The notes beneath the pieces were generated by a model that did not search any database, had not been told where the DNA came from, and saw only the letters and a program-made list of their open reading frames with translations. The position numbers were made by a program, and so were the translations under genes. Positions 9,647 to 19,741 of a stretch of 64,000 bases of DNA are shown piece after piece. Origin of the DNA: Pedobacter sp. AJM (lineage in GTDB: Bacteria; Bacteroidota; Bacteroidia; Sphingobacteriales; Sphingobacteriaceae). Numbering within the stretch: position 1 is the stretch's first letter; each line of letters opens with the position of its first letter. The DNA is taken from positions 1,054,001-1,118,000 of the forward strand of contig NZ_NHOT01000003.1 in NCBI RefSeq assembly GCF_002197755.1, in the 5' to 3' direction.

Positions 9647-11164
9647 TTACGGGTTTTGGCCGCCTGGCCCTATTGCAGGGTTTGCATCAATTTCTGATTG
9701 AGGAATAGCCCATTGCCACTCCGGCCCACCAGATGGTACAGACAATACACCAGATAATGCAATTGTATGATTACTACCTGTTCGATCCAAAGGAAGATTT
9801 TGGCGTTTGAGGTCAAAGAATCTAAAGCCTTCACCCCATAAATCTATCCTACGTTGTATTAGAATTTCATTTAATAAAGCCGTGCCCACATTTGTTGTTA
9901 ACACATAATTAGGATTGCGATTTTTCGCAAATGTAAATAAAACATTCTGAGCTGAAGTAGTTTCACTAGCTGAACCAGCAATACCAAGACGAGCTCTTGC
10001 CTCTGCTTCAATTAAAAACATTTCACCAACACGCATGTTTACAACATCTCCAACACTTGTTGACCCTGCATTTCTAAACTTACCTTGCTTATAACTTGCT
10101 GTTGAATTGGAAACCACACCAGCTGGTTGATTATAAGCAATGAAATTAGTTGAATTTCCAGCTGGATCCCATAACAACTTACGAACATCAGACGCTGCAA
10201 TTTGGTTGTATAGCATTGAGTTCATTCTTTTTGGAACTGTTCTGTTTGCAGTTGAATTAAAAGTACCCAAGTAAGCAAAGAAAGAATAAAAATATGTTGT
10301 TTGATCTTCTTGTTGCCTACTACCCCACATCCATTCTTGATTATCATAGTTATTAAATCCACTTAAATATTCAGCATTGGTCATCAAGGTAAGACCCGTT
10401 CTAGCCTCAAGTGCATTTTGAGCTGCTATGGCCCATCTTCCTTGCGTAAGGGCTACTCTAGCCTTGATACCTTTGGCTGTGTTAATGTTGAAGTGTGATT
10501 TGTTTGGTCTTGCCGTCGCACCTGAAAAAGTTGTGATAGCTAGATCAAGATCAGCATTAATTTGACCATAAACTGCTTCAACAGATGCTCTTGGCTTTCC
10601 AGGAGTACCATCCACTATTGATGAATTCATAATGGGTACACCTGCCTGGGTATTATTTCCTGCAGCATCATAACGTTTACCAAATACCTGAACTAATATG
10701 AAGTGTGCCCAGGCTCTATAGGTTAAAGCCTCTGCCATAATCATTTTTTTATCAGCCAAGCTTCCTTCTGCATTATCAATATTATCAATAATTAAATTAG
10801 CATTAGCGATAATACGATAATAGAAAGTATAGATAAATGAATTATTTGGATTAGCCGCACTTCTATGCGTTACCCATTTGTGAACACCAAAGGCAGTTGT
10901 ACTAACTGTATTGACAATATCATCACCCATATAATCAATATTAAGGTTCACATTACCCTGACCACCTTCTTCCTGTCTTGAATACTGAATATATAAAGAT
11001 CTGTTAATCCCATTTAAAGCCGCTAACGCATTAGCCGTGGTTGTAAAAACAGCATTTTTATCAACAGAGTCCGTAGGATTTGTCAATAGATAATCCTTTT
11101 TACATGCGCCCATAATTAGCGTTAAAGCTATTAATGGGAAAATAAGTTTATTAATGATTTTCAT
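9647..11164 (-). CDS. SusD/RagB family outer-membrane lipoprotein (pair 2)
   Basis: 505 residues with lipobox LIMGAC (Cys21) followed by KKDYLLTNPTDSVDKNAVF, the usual SusD start. It has the N-terminal TPR region (ALTYRAWAHFILVQVFGKRY) and the C-terminal RagB domain with RVGEMFLIEAEARARLG and LIQRRIDLWGEGFRFFDLKR. It is the surface substrate-binding lid of the SusC encoded 11 bp upstream. A strong terminator follows. The ligand is unknown. Confidence 0.93.
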   Translation of the reverse strand: MKIINKLIFPLIALTLIMGACKKDYLLTNPTDSVDKNAVFTTTANALAALNGINRSLYIQYSRQEEGGQGNVNLNIDYMGDDIVNTVSTTAFGVHKWVTHRSAANPNNSFIYTFYYRIIANANLIIDNIDNAEGSLADKKMIMAEALTYRAWAHFILVQVFGKRYDAAGNNTQAGVPIMNSSIVDGTPGKPRASVEAVYGQINADLDLAITTFSGATARPNKSHFNINTAKGIKARVALTQGRWAIAAQNALEARTGLTLMTNAEYLSGFNNYDNQEWMWGSRQQEDQTTYFYSFFAYLGTFNSTANRTVPKRMNSMLYNQIAASDVRKLLWDPAGNSTNFIAYNQPAGVVSNSTASYKQGKFRNAGSTSVGDVVNMRVGEMFLIEAEARARLGIAGSASETTSAQNVLFTFAKNRNPNYVLTTNVGTALLNEILIQRRIDLWGEGFRFFDLKRQNLPLDRTGSNHTIALSGVLSVPSGGPEWQWAIPQSEIDANPAIGPGGQNP

Positions 11165-11175
11165 AATTTCGCTTT

Positions 11176-14100
11176 TTAAAATGATGCATTAAGCCCCAAA
11201 CTCATGATACGTGTTGGAGTATAGTTATTTGTATTAACACCTGAAAAACTTTCTGATGGATCTAAACCTTTCCGTTTTGAAAGCATGAAAAGGTTTTCGC
11301 CAGATGCATATACATTAACTCGACTTAAACCTGCTTTTTTCACAAATGCTGTGGGAAGATTATAAGCTAGAATAGCAGACCTCATATTTAAATAAGAGGC
11401 ATCAATTAAAAACCTTGAAGAAGTAGCATTATTAAAGGTAGATCTACCTATATCAAGTCTTGGAATAGATGCTGCATCTCCAATCTGTTGCCAAGAATTT
11501 AATGCATCAACATGCAATGATCCTCCATATCCTGCGTATGACATTAATGACTGATAAGTTGCATCATATGCTTTGCCCCCAACCTGATAATTCATAATAA
11601 CGGATAGAGAGAATGCCTTATATGTGAAAGTATTCGTAAAGCTTCCAAAAAAGTCAGGAATTGAATTTCCTGAATACGCATATAGAGCATTATTAGGATT
11701 AATTGTAAAACTTTGTCCATTTATGGTTCTAGTATCTGCAGCGGATCCAGGATTTAGTGGATTAATTTGATATAAACCCGATCCATCTGTAGGATCTACA
11801 CCAGCCCATTGGCGTAACCAATACTGGTATCTTGATTGACCTACAGCCAATTGCTTTGTTCCATCAATGATTGTAGGAGTTTCATCAGGCATTTTGGTGA
11901 TCCTGTTTCGAATTAATGACCAGTTAATATTCAAATCCCATTTAAAGTCACGCGACTTTATGATATCACTGGCAAGGTTAACCTCAATACCTCTATTCCA
12001 CATTTTACCGATGTTCTTTGCGAAAGTACCGGTTCCGTTTCCAATACCTAAGCCTGTTGATATAGGCAGTGGTACATTAAAAAGTAAATCTGATGACTGC
12101 TTGCTAAATACCTCAAAGCTACCATGTATTCTGTTTTTAAATAATCCGAATTCTAATGCAGCATCTATTTGAGTTTGGGTTTCCCAAGTAATATTTGGAT
12201 TGGCTAAACTTTGAAGTAAGATTCCTGGTTCCGCAGCATTATTATAACCTAAGCTATATAGCGGTCTATCTAGGTTATAACTTCTTGTACCATTTGGATT
12301 CAATAAATCATCATTTCCCAATGATCCATAAGAAGATCTGAATTTCAAATAATTAATCCAGCTTGCATCTTTTAAAAAGTTTTCTTCACTAATTAACCAG
12401 CCTAAACTTGCAGAGTAAAAATTACCCCATTGTTGACCTGGTCCCCACTTAGAAGAACCATCGCGGCGATAAGATCCAGATAAGAAGTATTTAGATTTGT
12501 AATCATAATTCACTCTTGTAAAAACAGCTTCCTTCCTGTAATCCTGCAAGTATGATGTTAAATCCGTAGTGGTGGCAAAATTCACTAATTCTGTATTCCC
12601 ATCAAGTATTTGGGTGTTACGGGCTCCGGTTAAATATTTATAAGAATAATCATAATTATTGTGTCCAACTAATGCAGTAATTGTATGATCCCCTAATTTT
12701 TTGTTATAATTTAACAACTGCTCAATTGTGTATGTCGTTGTTGTAGTTGCTGTATTTCTAGCCCTACCGCTTGGTGCACCATCACCAACAATTTTATTCT
12801 GATAATCCCCAAATGAATAATTATTTATGTCTACGCCAAGATTTTGCGTGAATTTAAAATCCTTTAAGAAAGTAATTTCACCATAAGTTCTGGCACTTAG
12901 TGCATTTCTTTTGATTAAAGTAGAATTTAACAATGTCTCTTGTAAGATATGCCTTCCCGCATACGCACCTGAGGGACGATTTGGAATCCCTAAAGTACCT
13001 TGTAAATTACCGGTATCATAGATTTTATTTCCATTAGCGTCTAATAAGTATTCACCAGTAGTTTGATTATGGGCATAAAGTGGATAAATTGGCCCTATAT
13101 AACGCGAAAAATTAAACGGATTAACAATATTACCACTTCCATCTGCATCGGCCTGGTTCGATTTGCTAATATTCGCATTAATATTTAACCCAGTTTTAAA
13201 CCATGAAAGTGGTTTAGTATTGATATTTACCCGACCATTGATTCTATTGAAATCAGACCTAATAATATATCCTTTTTCATTTAGATAGCCTAAGGAAGCA
13301 TAATAATCAGATTTTTCTGTGGCACCACTATAGGACATTGAATAGTCCCCTCTTTGGCCGGTTCTCTCTAAAGGTTCTCTCCAGTTAAGATCGTCAGGAT
13401 ATAGCAAGGTAGCATTCGGATTTAATTTACCATCAATACCGACAATTTCGTTATTTGGAACATTAAAAGGATTATTTAATAATAGTCCTCTGATTCCGTT
13501 TGTTGCAGCCGTATTAGCAGCCGATAAAGTACTACCTGTTCCAGTTACTGGATAAACCAAGCTATTACGATAAGCCTGCCATGCTAAGGGATAATATTGA
13601 TAAGCATCAACGGTTTCATATTCCGGAATACCTCTTGAAGTAAGGCCTTGTATTATTCTAAAATCTAATTGTTCTTTACCTTTTTTACCTTTTTTTGTTG
13701 TGATTAAGATTACACCATTACCTGCACTTGATCCATAAAGTGCGGATGATGCTGCATCTTTTAATAAGGAAATACTTTCAATATCATCTACACTGATATT
13801 ACTGATGTTACCTGAATACTGAATACCATCAACAATATACAAGGGATCATTGGAAGCTGAAATCGATCCAAATCCACGAACACGAATAGTAGGGCCAGAA
13901 CCTGGTTGCCCGTTACCGGCATTTACCTGAACACCTGGTGCTGCCCCTGCAAGTGCGCTATTTAAGTTAGTAACTGGTCTCTTAGCCATCTCCTCTGCGC
14001 CAACCGTAGATATTGACCCCGTGTTTTTACCTTTTGTAGTAGTGCCATATGCAGTAGTGATAACAACCTCTTGTAAGGATTTTGCATCCGTCTCAAGTCC

Positions 14101-14379
14101 GATTTTAATCGTATTTGAGGATGTAAGATTAACCGTTCTTGTTAAAAATCCGATAAATGAAAATTGAAGGCTTTTCGTAGCTGACGAAACCTTAATAATA
14201 AATTTACCATCATTTCCGGTTGTTGAAGTAACCTGTGAGCCTGCAGCCTTAATGCTAACCCCGGGAAGAGGGGATCCGTCTTCGGTTGAAGTTACTGTCC
14301 CATTAATTGTTCGGTCTTGAGCCATTGCATTAAATGCAAAAAACAGAAGCACGAACAAACTTTGTAAAAGTTTTTTCAT
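11176..14379 (-). CDS. SusC/RagA family TonB-linked outer-membrane protein (pair 2)
   Basis: 1067 residues: signal peptide to about residue 20 (AMA-Q), regulatory-like domain (INGTVTSTEDGSPLPGVSI), TonB-box region EVVITTAYGTTTKG, plug with VRGFGSISASNDPLYIVDG and SSALYGSSAGNGVILITTKKG, and a barrel ending LGLNASF. Its plug has the GxxxA-GAAPGVQVNAG signature of classical SusC receptors. It imports an unidentified oligomer with the SusD encoded 11 bp downstream. The upstream region carries a TATATTTTG element about 40 bp before the start, close to the -7 consensus. It is diverged from the other four receptors outside the first codons, so this is an old paralogue and not a recent copy. Confidence 0.95.
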   Translation of the reverse strand: MKKLLQSLFVLLFFAFNAMAQDRTINGTVTSTEDGSPLPGVSIKAAGSQVTSTTGNDGKFIIKVSSATKSLQFSFIGFLTRTVNLTSSNTIKIGLETDAKSLQEVVITTAYGTTTKGKNTGSISTVGAEEMAKRPVTNLNSALAGAAPGVQVNAGNGQPGSGPTIRVRGFGSISASNDPLYIVDGIQYSGNISNISVDDIESISLLKDAASSALYGSSAGNGVILITTKKGKKGKEQLDFRIIQGLTSRGIPEYETVDAYQYYPLAWQAYRNSLVYPVTGTGSTLSAANTAATNGIRGLLLNNPFNVPNNEIVGIDGKLNPNATLLYPDDLNWREPLERTGQRGDYSMSYSGATEKSDYYASLGYLNEKGYIIRSDFNRINGRVNINTKPLSWFKTGLNINANISKSNQADADGSGNIVNPFNFSRYIGPIYPLYAHNQTTGEYLLDANGNKIYDTGNLQGTLGIPNRPSGAYAGRHILQETLLNSTLIKRNALSARTYGEITFLKDFKFTQNLGVDINNYSFGDYQNKIVGDGAPSGRARNTATTTTTYTIEQLLNYNKKLGDHTITALVGHNNYDYSYKYLTGARNTQILDGNTELVNFATTTDLTSYLQDYRKEAVFTRVNYDYKSKYFLSGSYRRDGSSKWGPGQQWGNFYSASLGWLISEENFLKDASWINYLKFRSSYGSLGNDDLLNPNGTRSYNLDRPLYSLGYNNAAEPGILLQSLANPNITWETQTQIDAALEFGLFKNRIHGSFEVFSKQSSDLLFNVPLPISTGLGIGNGTGTFAKNIGKMWNRGIEVNLASDIIKSRDFKWDLNINWSLIRNRITKMPDETPTIIDGTKQLAVGQSRYQYWLRQWAGVDPTDGSGLYQINPLNPGSAADTRTINGQSFTINPNNALYAYSGNSIPDFFGSFTNTFTYKAFSLSVIMNYQVGGKAYDATYQSLMSYAGYGGSLHVDALNSWQQIGDAASIPRLDIGRSTFNNATSSRFLIDASYLNMRSAILAYNLPTAFVKKAGLSRVNVYASGENLFMLSKRKGLDPSESFSGVNTNNYTPTRIMSLGLNASF

Positions 14380-14574
14380 GAATTTTAATTAGTTTGTTTG
14401 ATTAATTGAATTAAATCGCAAAATATAATATATAAAAATATAATGCAATACTTTTTGAGCAATTAAAAGGATTTAGCCCATCATAAAGGTAGTATTTGAC
14501 CCTTAAATGACATAAAAAACAATGGATTTGTATTATAATAAAGACTAAAAAATTAGTTATCATAGTTAATTCCA

Positions 14575-14610
14575 TAAAAAAACACCAACTCTCTATTGAA
14601 AGTTGGTGTT
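14575..14610 (-). terminator. Rho-independent terminator of susD3
   Basis: AACACCAACT (14581-14590) pairs with AGTTGGTGTT (14601-14610) across a 10-base loop. A run of A on the plus strand (14576-14582) gives a T tract on the minus strand. It starts 19 bp after the susD3 stop. Confidence 0.9.
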
Positions 14611-14629
14611 TAAAAGAATATTCTAAATT

Positions 14630-16111
14630 CTATTTATTAAGATTCGGATTATTAATCACCTCCGCTTGTGGTATTGGAAATGTTAATTCGTCAGCATCAT
14701 AGGTAAACGTATCTCCAGCAAAAAACAGATGATTTGTTCCTCTTGTAATAGAATGTTTATTACGTTTCATAGCTAAATAAACTTTTCCTTCTCCCCAAAG
14801 CTCGATTCTGGTTTGCTTATAAATTTCTTCTTTCAAATCATTTCCACTTAGTGCATCAACAAAGTTAGGGTTGGAAACGCGCTCTACTAAAAGTTTTTTA
14901 ATTTCTTCTCTTGCCTGTGCATCTTGATTCATTCTGGCCTTTGCCTCTGCATTTAAAAGAATCATTTCTTCCACACGCATATATACATAATCGGTAATTA
15001 CTGTTCTTTGTCCACCTTCAACTCTTGCAGGATCAAAGAATTTTCCAGTTGGTAAAAGACCTCCGTAATCTGCGTTATTATCAAACTGTCCTTTTCGGGC
15101 ATCGGTAGCAGGAATAGAAGCATATAGTTTATCATCAATAAATTTAGGATCACCAGCCCATGCATAGCTATAGGTAAATATATCTATCTGGCCCCACCAT
15201 GAAACTAAATCTAATTTACTTGAAACCTGAAGATCAGCACCCCACATCCAGTTTGCACTATTTGGCAAATTATTGAAGCCATCTGTTGTGACGTTTGCTT
15301 TAGGTAAAACAGTAAATTTAGGGATTACCTGGTCTGTCAAGGTCACCACTTGGGCCAAGTCAGCAGCAGTACCACGTGCAGCATAAACATATGCCAACAA
15401 ACCTTTAGCAACATCAGCATTAATTTCACCTTTACTGCCTCTGCCATAATCAGCCAATAATGTAGTTGCATCTGTCAAATCTTTGATCATTTGGTCAAAA
15501 ATTACGGCAGAGGTAACTAATGGCTGATTAGTTGTTTTAGCATCTGTATAAAGCGGAAGAATCTTTTCAGCCCCTGTTCCATAACCTTTAGGAGCGTAAA
15601 ATTGTGTTAAATAAAAATATGCATAAGCTCTCATCGCTTTTGCCTGCCCCATACTATAGGCTAACGTTTTATTGGTAAATGTAGCATTATTACCCCCTAA
15701 AACGTCAATTAATGAATTAGCACCAAAAATAATTTGATAATAATAACGCCATGGAATGTAAGCCGCATTTTGAGTAAAATCCTTTGTGGCCTGATATCTG
15801 ATCACGGTACTGTACCATCCATAGTTAAGCGAGCCCAGTGCCATATCAGAAGCTAACATATCTGAATAGATATCATAACCTTTTTGACCAAAATCATCAT
15901 GACCAGTTGTACCACCTGTCCCGGTATTATACATGCTTGAATACAAGCCTCTTGTATAGGCATTTAATACTGCAGGGTCTCTTAATGCTTCTTCACTAAT
16001 TTGCTCAGGAGAAACTTTTTCACTTGGCTTTTCATCCAGGTAACTTTTTTTACATCCACTTGCTAATACCAATAGAGCAAATGCGATATATATGTATTTA
16101 ATATTTTTCAT
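14630..16111 (-). CDS. SusD/RagB family outer-membrane lipoprotein (pair 3)
   Basis: 493 residues with lipobox VLASGC (Cys20), then KKSYLDEKPSEKVSPEQI. The TPR-like core includes QAKAMRAYAYFYLTQFYAPKGYG, and the C-terminal RagB domain includes MRVEEMILLNAEAKARMNQ and YKQTRIELWGEGKVYLAMKR. It ends TFPIPQAEVINNPNLNK, the usual SusD tail. It acts as the cell-surface capture subunit with the SusC encoded 14 bp upstream. Compared with pairs 1 and 2 it has the same domain family and similar length. Confidence 0.93.
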   Translation of the reverse strand: MKNIKYIYIAFALLVLASGCKKSYLDEKPSEKVSPEQISEEALRDPAVLNAYTRGLYSSMYNTGTGGTTGHDDFGQKGYDIYSDMLASDMALGSLNYGWYSTVIRYQATKDFTQNAAYIPWRYYYQIIFGANSLIDVLGGNNATFTNKTLAYSMGQAKAMRAYAYFYLTQFYAPKGYGTGAEKILPLYTDAKTTNQPLVTSAVIFDQMIKDLTDATTLLADYGRGSKGEINADVAKGLLAYVYAARGTAADLAQVVTLTDQVIPKFTVLPKANVTTDGFNNLPNSANWMWGADLQVSSKLDLVSWWGQIDIFTYSYAWAGDPKFIDDKLYASIPATDARKGQFDNNADYGGLLPTGKFFDPARVEGGQRTVITDYVYMRVEEMILLNAEAKARMNQDAQAREEIKKLLVERVSNPNFVDALSGNDLKEEIYKQTRIELWGEGKVYLAMKRNKHSITRGTNHLFFAGDTFTYDADELTFPIPQAEVINNPNLNK

Positions 16112-16125
16112 GTTGTAAGTTTATA

Positions 16126-19100
16126 TTAAAGCTTAACTCTTAAACCAGCAGAAATTGTTGATAAAGGAGAATATCTGTAGGTATCACTACCTCCTGTTTC
16201 TGTACTGTTAGCTGGCTCCGCAGTCATAGGGTTCAATCCTGCACGGGCTGTACCTAAATATAGATTGTCTCCAGAAACCCAAACGCTTAAACCCGCCAGG
16301 CCTAATTTATCTGTGATCTTTTTAGTGAAATTGTAACCTAAACGTACATTATTTAACGAGAAATAATCTGCCTTTGTAATGAAACGAGATGACGCTGAAT
16401 TCACATTTGCATCTTGATTGTTTGAAATTCTTGGAACAATACCATCACCTGGCTGACTTGGAGACTGCCATCTGTTTAAAATATCTTTGTGCCAGTTATT
16501 ATTTGCAATTAATCCATTACCCATTAACCCAGCATATGCTCCATCATAAACATAACCGCCTAAACTATATAACATTTGAACACTCAAATCAAATCCTTTA
16601 TATCCTGTAGTCAAATTAATTGCTCCTCTAACATCAGGAATAGCAGAACGACCATCGTATTGTTGAGTAGCGTTCTGATATGTTTTAGTAGTTGTTTTCT
16701 TTAACTGACCTGCTTTATCTGGATTAGCCGCTAAATAAGATGATAAAGAGCCGATATATTCACCTGCCTGGTTTTCTAATAGTCCGCCATCTGGTACACC
16801 ATTATTGTTGGCATCCAGATAATAAGCTTCCCAGGTAGATTTACCATCTGCAGCATCTACTCCAGTATATTTACGTACATAAAAATCATAAATAGAATGA
16901 CCAACTGACCAAGCATAGTTACCCTGAACATCAATTGGCTTTGCTAAACCAGTTGATGGATCAATTGGCATAGCTGTCATTTTATTAGAGAAAATTTCAC
17001 CGTTGATACCTAAATCAAGATAAAAATCTTTCTTTTTAAAGATATGTCCAGTTAAATCAAATTCTACACCTTGGTTTCTTAATGAACCACCATTTACTTT
17101 AACAATAGCATATCCACTTGAAGGACCAATTCTTCTGTCGAAAATTAAATCATCTGTGTTTTTTAAATAATAATCAACGGAACCTGTTAAATAAGTACCC
17201 AGGTTAAATTCAATACCGGTTTGAAACATTTTTGAAGTTTCCCAAGTTAAATCAGGATTACCTACGAGATCAATAGAAAGCCCAGGCTGATCATTTACGT
17301 TGTCGATATTGAAAGTATTATATCCAGGATAATATCCAACACCACCTTGATCACCTATTAAACCATAACTGGCTTTTAATTTTAGCGAACTAAAGATGTT
17401 TTGTGATTTCATGAATTCTTCACTAGATACCAACCATCCTGCACCAACAGATCCGAATGTACCCCATCTATCGGTTTTAAATCTTGAAGATCCATCTCTT
17501 CTTAAACTACCTGATAAGAAATATTTCTTTTGATAATCGTAATTGATCTGACCAAAATAACTTTCCAATTTGTATTGCTCGCTATAAGAGTTGCTCGGGT
17601 TACTTACTGCACCATTATTTAAATCTTCAGAATCGTTTAAAACAAGATTATATCTAGATGCCTGTAAAGTTTTTAATTTCCAATCTGTAACTTCATGAGC
17701 AGCTAATGCTTCGAAACTATTATCGCCAAATGTTTTCTTATATCTTAATAAATTTAAAAGATTATAAGACATTAAGCTTGTATTTTCTAAATAAATAGCA
17801 CCGCCTTGAGAAGCAGCAGATCCATAATATTTATTATTTCTGTTTACATTTTCATTATTATAATATTGTAAACCAAAAGTATTTTCAAAAGTTAAACCCG
17901 GAACAATTTTAGCCGTTAACGACACATTTCCGTTTAATTCATTTCTGTCATCCCGCTGAGTATCATATTGAGTATCTGCGATTGCATTTGTTAATGAACC
18001 AAATCTTCTACCCGCATTACCATAATCATATTGGTTTCCGCCAAAAATAGGATCCTGAACAATTGCTCCGGAAGCATTTCTCAAAAATAATGGGTAAATA
18101 GGAGGAATGTTATCTACAAACCAGAAAATACTTCCTGAATCTGAGGTTTGACCACCAAAATTTCGTTTAGAATTGGTATAACCTAAGTTCATACCACCAA
18201 TCAACCAAGGTTTAACTTCATGTGTTATATTTAACCTTGCATTTAAGCGTTTGTAATTAGATTTAATTGAGTATCCTTTATCATCTAAATAGCCTAAAGA
18301 GGTAAAGTAACTTGTTTTTTCTGAACTACCGCCAATTCTAACATTTACCTCTTTACGTGCTGAATTTTGAAACGCATAATCTTCCCAGTTTTCAGGATCA
18401 AATTTTCTGGTTACGCCAGATCTTACCTGTCTGGTAGCAGGGTCAATTAGATTTGCACCAGTAGAATTCCAAATGTTTGATGCAGCAGGTAAACCTCCAG
18501 CTGTTGGACCAAAAATTCTGTTGTTGGCATATGTTATAGCAGCAGCATCATTTAATGGCGTTGCTAAACCTCTGCCTTGGTTATATAAACCTTCCCATGC
18601 TAAACCTATAAATTCTTCAGGAGACTTGATAACATCATAACGAGGCAACAATGCCATATTTGTTCCAAAATTCATGTCACCTTCAATAAAAGAATTTTTT
18701 CCTTTTCCTGATCTTGTAGTAATTAAAATTACCCCGTTTGAACCCCTTGAGCCATAAATAGCCGTTGCAGCAGCATCTTTTAATACAGTAGTTGATTCAA
18801 TATCATTGATATTAACTGAATTTAAGCTTCCATAAAATGGAACACCATCAACAACATATAATGGATCTCGGTTACCCGACACTGAACCAATACCTCTGAT
18901 ACGTACTTTAGATTCTGTACCTGGCTGGCCACTTTGAGTAATTACACGTACACCAGAAACCTCACCTGCTAATGCCTGGGATAAATTTGACACCCTTTTA
19001 TTTCCCAGTTGTTCTGCACTGATTGTTTTTGCCGAACCTGTAAAGGCTTGCTTTGTAGTTGTACCATAACCAACAACAACAACATCTGTTAATGTTTTTG

Positions 19101-19395
19101 AATCGGCTACTAAAACAACATTTAAAGTAGCGTTGGCTGAAATAGTCTGCTCTTTGGTAACATATCCAATGTAGCTGAATTCTAAAGCCGTAGATCCGGA
19201 TGGAACACTTACCGAATATTTACCATTTGAATCCGTTACTGCACCTGCTGAGGCGCCTTTAACTTTTACAGTTACACCAGGAATAGGTAATTTGTCATCC
19301 TGTGAAGTCACTGTACCAGTAATTGTTCTATCCTGAGCTATCGCGGTAAATGCAACAAACATGAGGATAAACAAACTTTGTAGAAGTTTTTTCAT
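16126..19395 (-). CDS. SusC/RagA family TonB-linked outer-membrane protein (pair 3)
   Basis: 1089 residues, the longest of the five receptors. Signal peptide MKKLLQSLFILMFVAFTAIA, regulatory-like domain, TonB-box region DVVVVGYGTTTKQ, plug with VRIRGIGSVSGNRDPLYVVDG and TAIYGSRGSNGVILITTRSG, and a barrel ending in AGLRVKL. It is translated just before its SusD partner (14 bp gap). Its promoter is the best of the array: TAGCTTTG at 19432-19439 matches the -7 consensus exactly, and paired TGTTAAAT boxes lie just upstream. The imported substrate is unknown. Confidence 0.95.
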   Translation of the reverse strand: MKKLLQSLFILMFVAFTAIAQDRTITGTVTSQDDKLPIPGVTVKVKGASAGAVTDSNGKYSVSVPSGSTALEFSYIGYVTKEQTISANATLNVVLVADSKTLTDVVVVGYGTTTKQAFTGSAKTISAEQLGNKRVSNLSQALAGEVSGVRVITQSGQPGTESKVRIRGIGSVSGNRDPLYVVDGVPFYGSLNSVNINDIESTTVLKDAAATAIYGSRGSNGVILITTRSGKGKNSFIEGDMNFGTNMALLPRYDVIKSPEEFIGLAWEGLYNQGRGLATPLNDAAAITYANNRIFGPTAGGLPAASNIWNSTGANLIDPATRQVRSGVTRKFDPENWEDYAFQNSARKEVNVRIGGSSEKTSYFTSLGYLDDKGYSIKSNYKRLNARLNITHEVKPWLIGGMNLGYTNSKRNFGGQTSDSGSIFWFVDNIPPIYPLFLRNASGAIVQDPIFGGNQYDYGNAGRRFGSLTNAIADTQYDTQRDDRNELNGNVSLTAKIVPGLTFENTFGLQYYNNENVNRNNKYYGSAASQGGAIYLENTSLMSYNLLNLLRYKKTFGDNSFEALAAHEVTDWKLKTLQASRYNLVLNDSEDLNNGAVSNPSNSYSEQYKLESYFGQINYDYQKKYFLSGSLRRDGSSRFKTDRWGTFGSVGAGWLVSSEEFMKSQNIFSSLKLKASYGLIGDQGGVGYYPGYNTFNIDNVNDQPGLSIDLVGNPDLTWETSKMFQTGIEFNLGTYLTGSVDYYLKNTDDLIFDRRIGPSSGYAIVKVNGGSLRNQGVEFDLTGHIFKKKDFYLDLGINGEIFSNKMTAMPIDPSTGLAKPIDVQGNYAWSVGHSIYDFYVRKYTGVDAADGKSTWEAYYLDANNNGVPDGGLLENQAGEYIGSLSSYLAANPDKAGQLKKTTTKTYQNATQQYDGRSAIPDVRGAINLTTGYKGFDLSVQMLYSLGGYVYDGAYAGLMGNGLIANNNWHKDILNRWQSPSQPGDGIVPRISNNQDANVNSASSRFITKADYFSLNNVRLGYNFTKKITDKLGLAGLSVWVSGDNLYLGTARAGLNPMTAEPANSTETGGSDTYRYSPLSTISAGLRVKL

Positions 19396-19431
19396 GAAAT
19401 TTAAGTTATAGGTATATAATTTTTAGGACCG

Positions 19432-19439
19432 CAAAGCTA
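19432..19439 (-). promoter_or_regulatory. Putative -7 box of susC3
   Basis: TAGCTTTG on the minus strand is a perfect TAnnTTTG, 37-44 bp upstream of the ATG. It gives a leader of about 30 nt. The -33 position is weak and lies in the TGTTAAA doublet region. Confidence 0.6.
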
Positions 19440-19454
19440 ATATTGTTGGAATAG

Positions 19455-19473
19455 TATTTAACATTATTTAACA
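19455..19473 (-). promoter_or_regulatory. Tandem TGTTAAA boxes upstream of susC3
   Basis: On the minus strand TGTTAAATAATGTTAAATA is two TGTTAAA units at a 10-bp period. The same arrangement occurs upstream of susC4 and susC5. The edge of this doublet is 15 bp from the -7 box. Confidence 0.45.
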
Positions 19474-19694
19474 ACTGAGCAGAATAAATTACGTTTATCT
19501 GACAAAACTTACTTAAATTATGGATAGCTGATCTAATAGATTTTGATAAAACCTCAAATGGCTAATATTTTAAATAGATCGTAGTGTGGATGATGAGGCC
19601 ATGCGGAATTAGCATTTCACTACTATATTACAAAGCAAACATCACTCTTTCTAAAACTTAATAGCACTAATCATTATCGGTTTCAGCAAAAAAA
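19474..19694. other. Spacer upstream of susC3, no gene seen
   Basis: AT-rich DNA with no credible coding frame or RNA gene. It lies between the susC3 control region and the susD4 terminator. Confidence 0.4.
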
Positions 19695-19719
19695 AAGAGT
19701 GGCTGTTTCTGCCACTCTT
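19687..19719 (-). terminator. Rho-independent terminator of susD4
   Basis: AAGAGTGGC (19695-19703) pairs with GCCACTCTT (19711-19719) around a seven-base loop. The A run at 19688-19696 becomes a T tract on the minus strand. Confidence 0.93.
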
Positions 19720-19741
19720 CAATATATAAGTATTATTTATG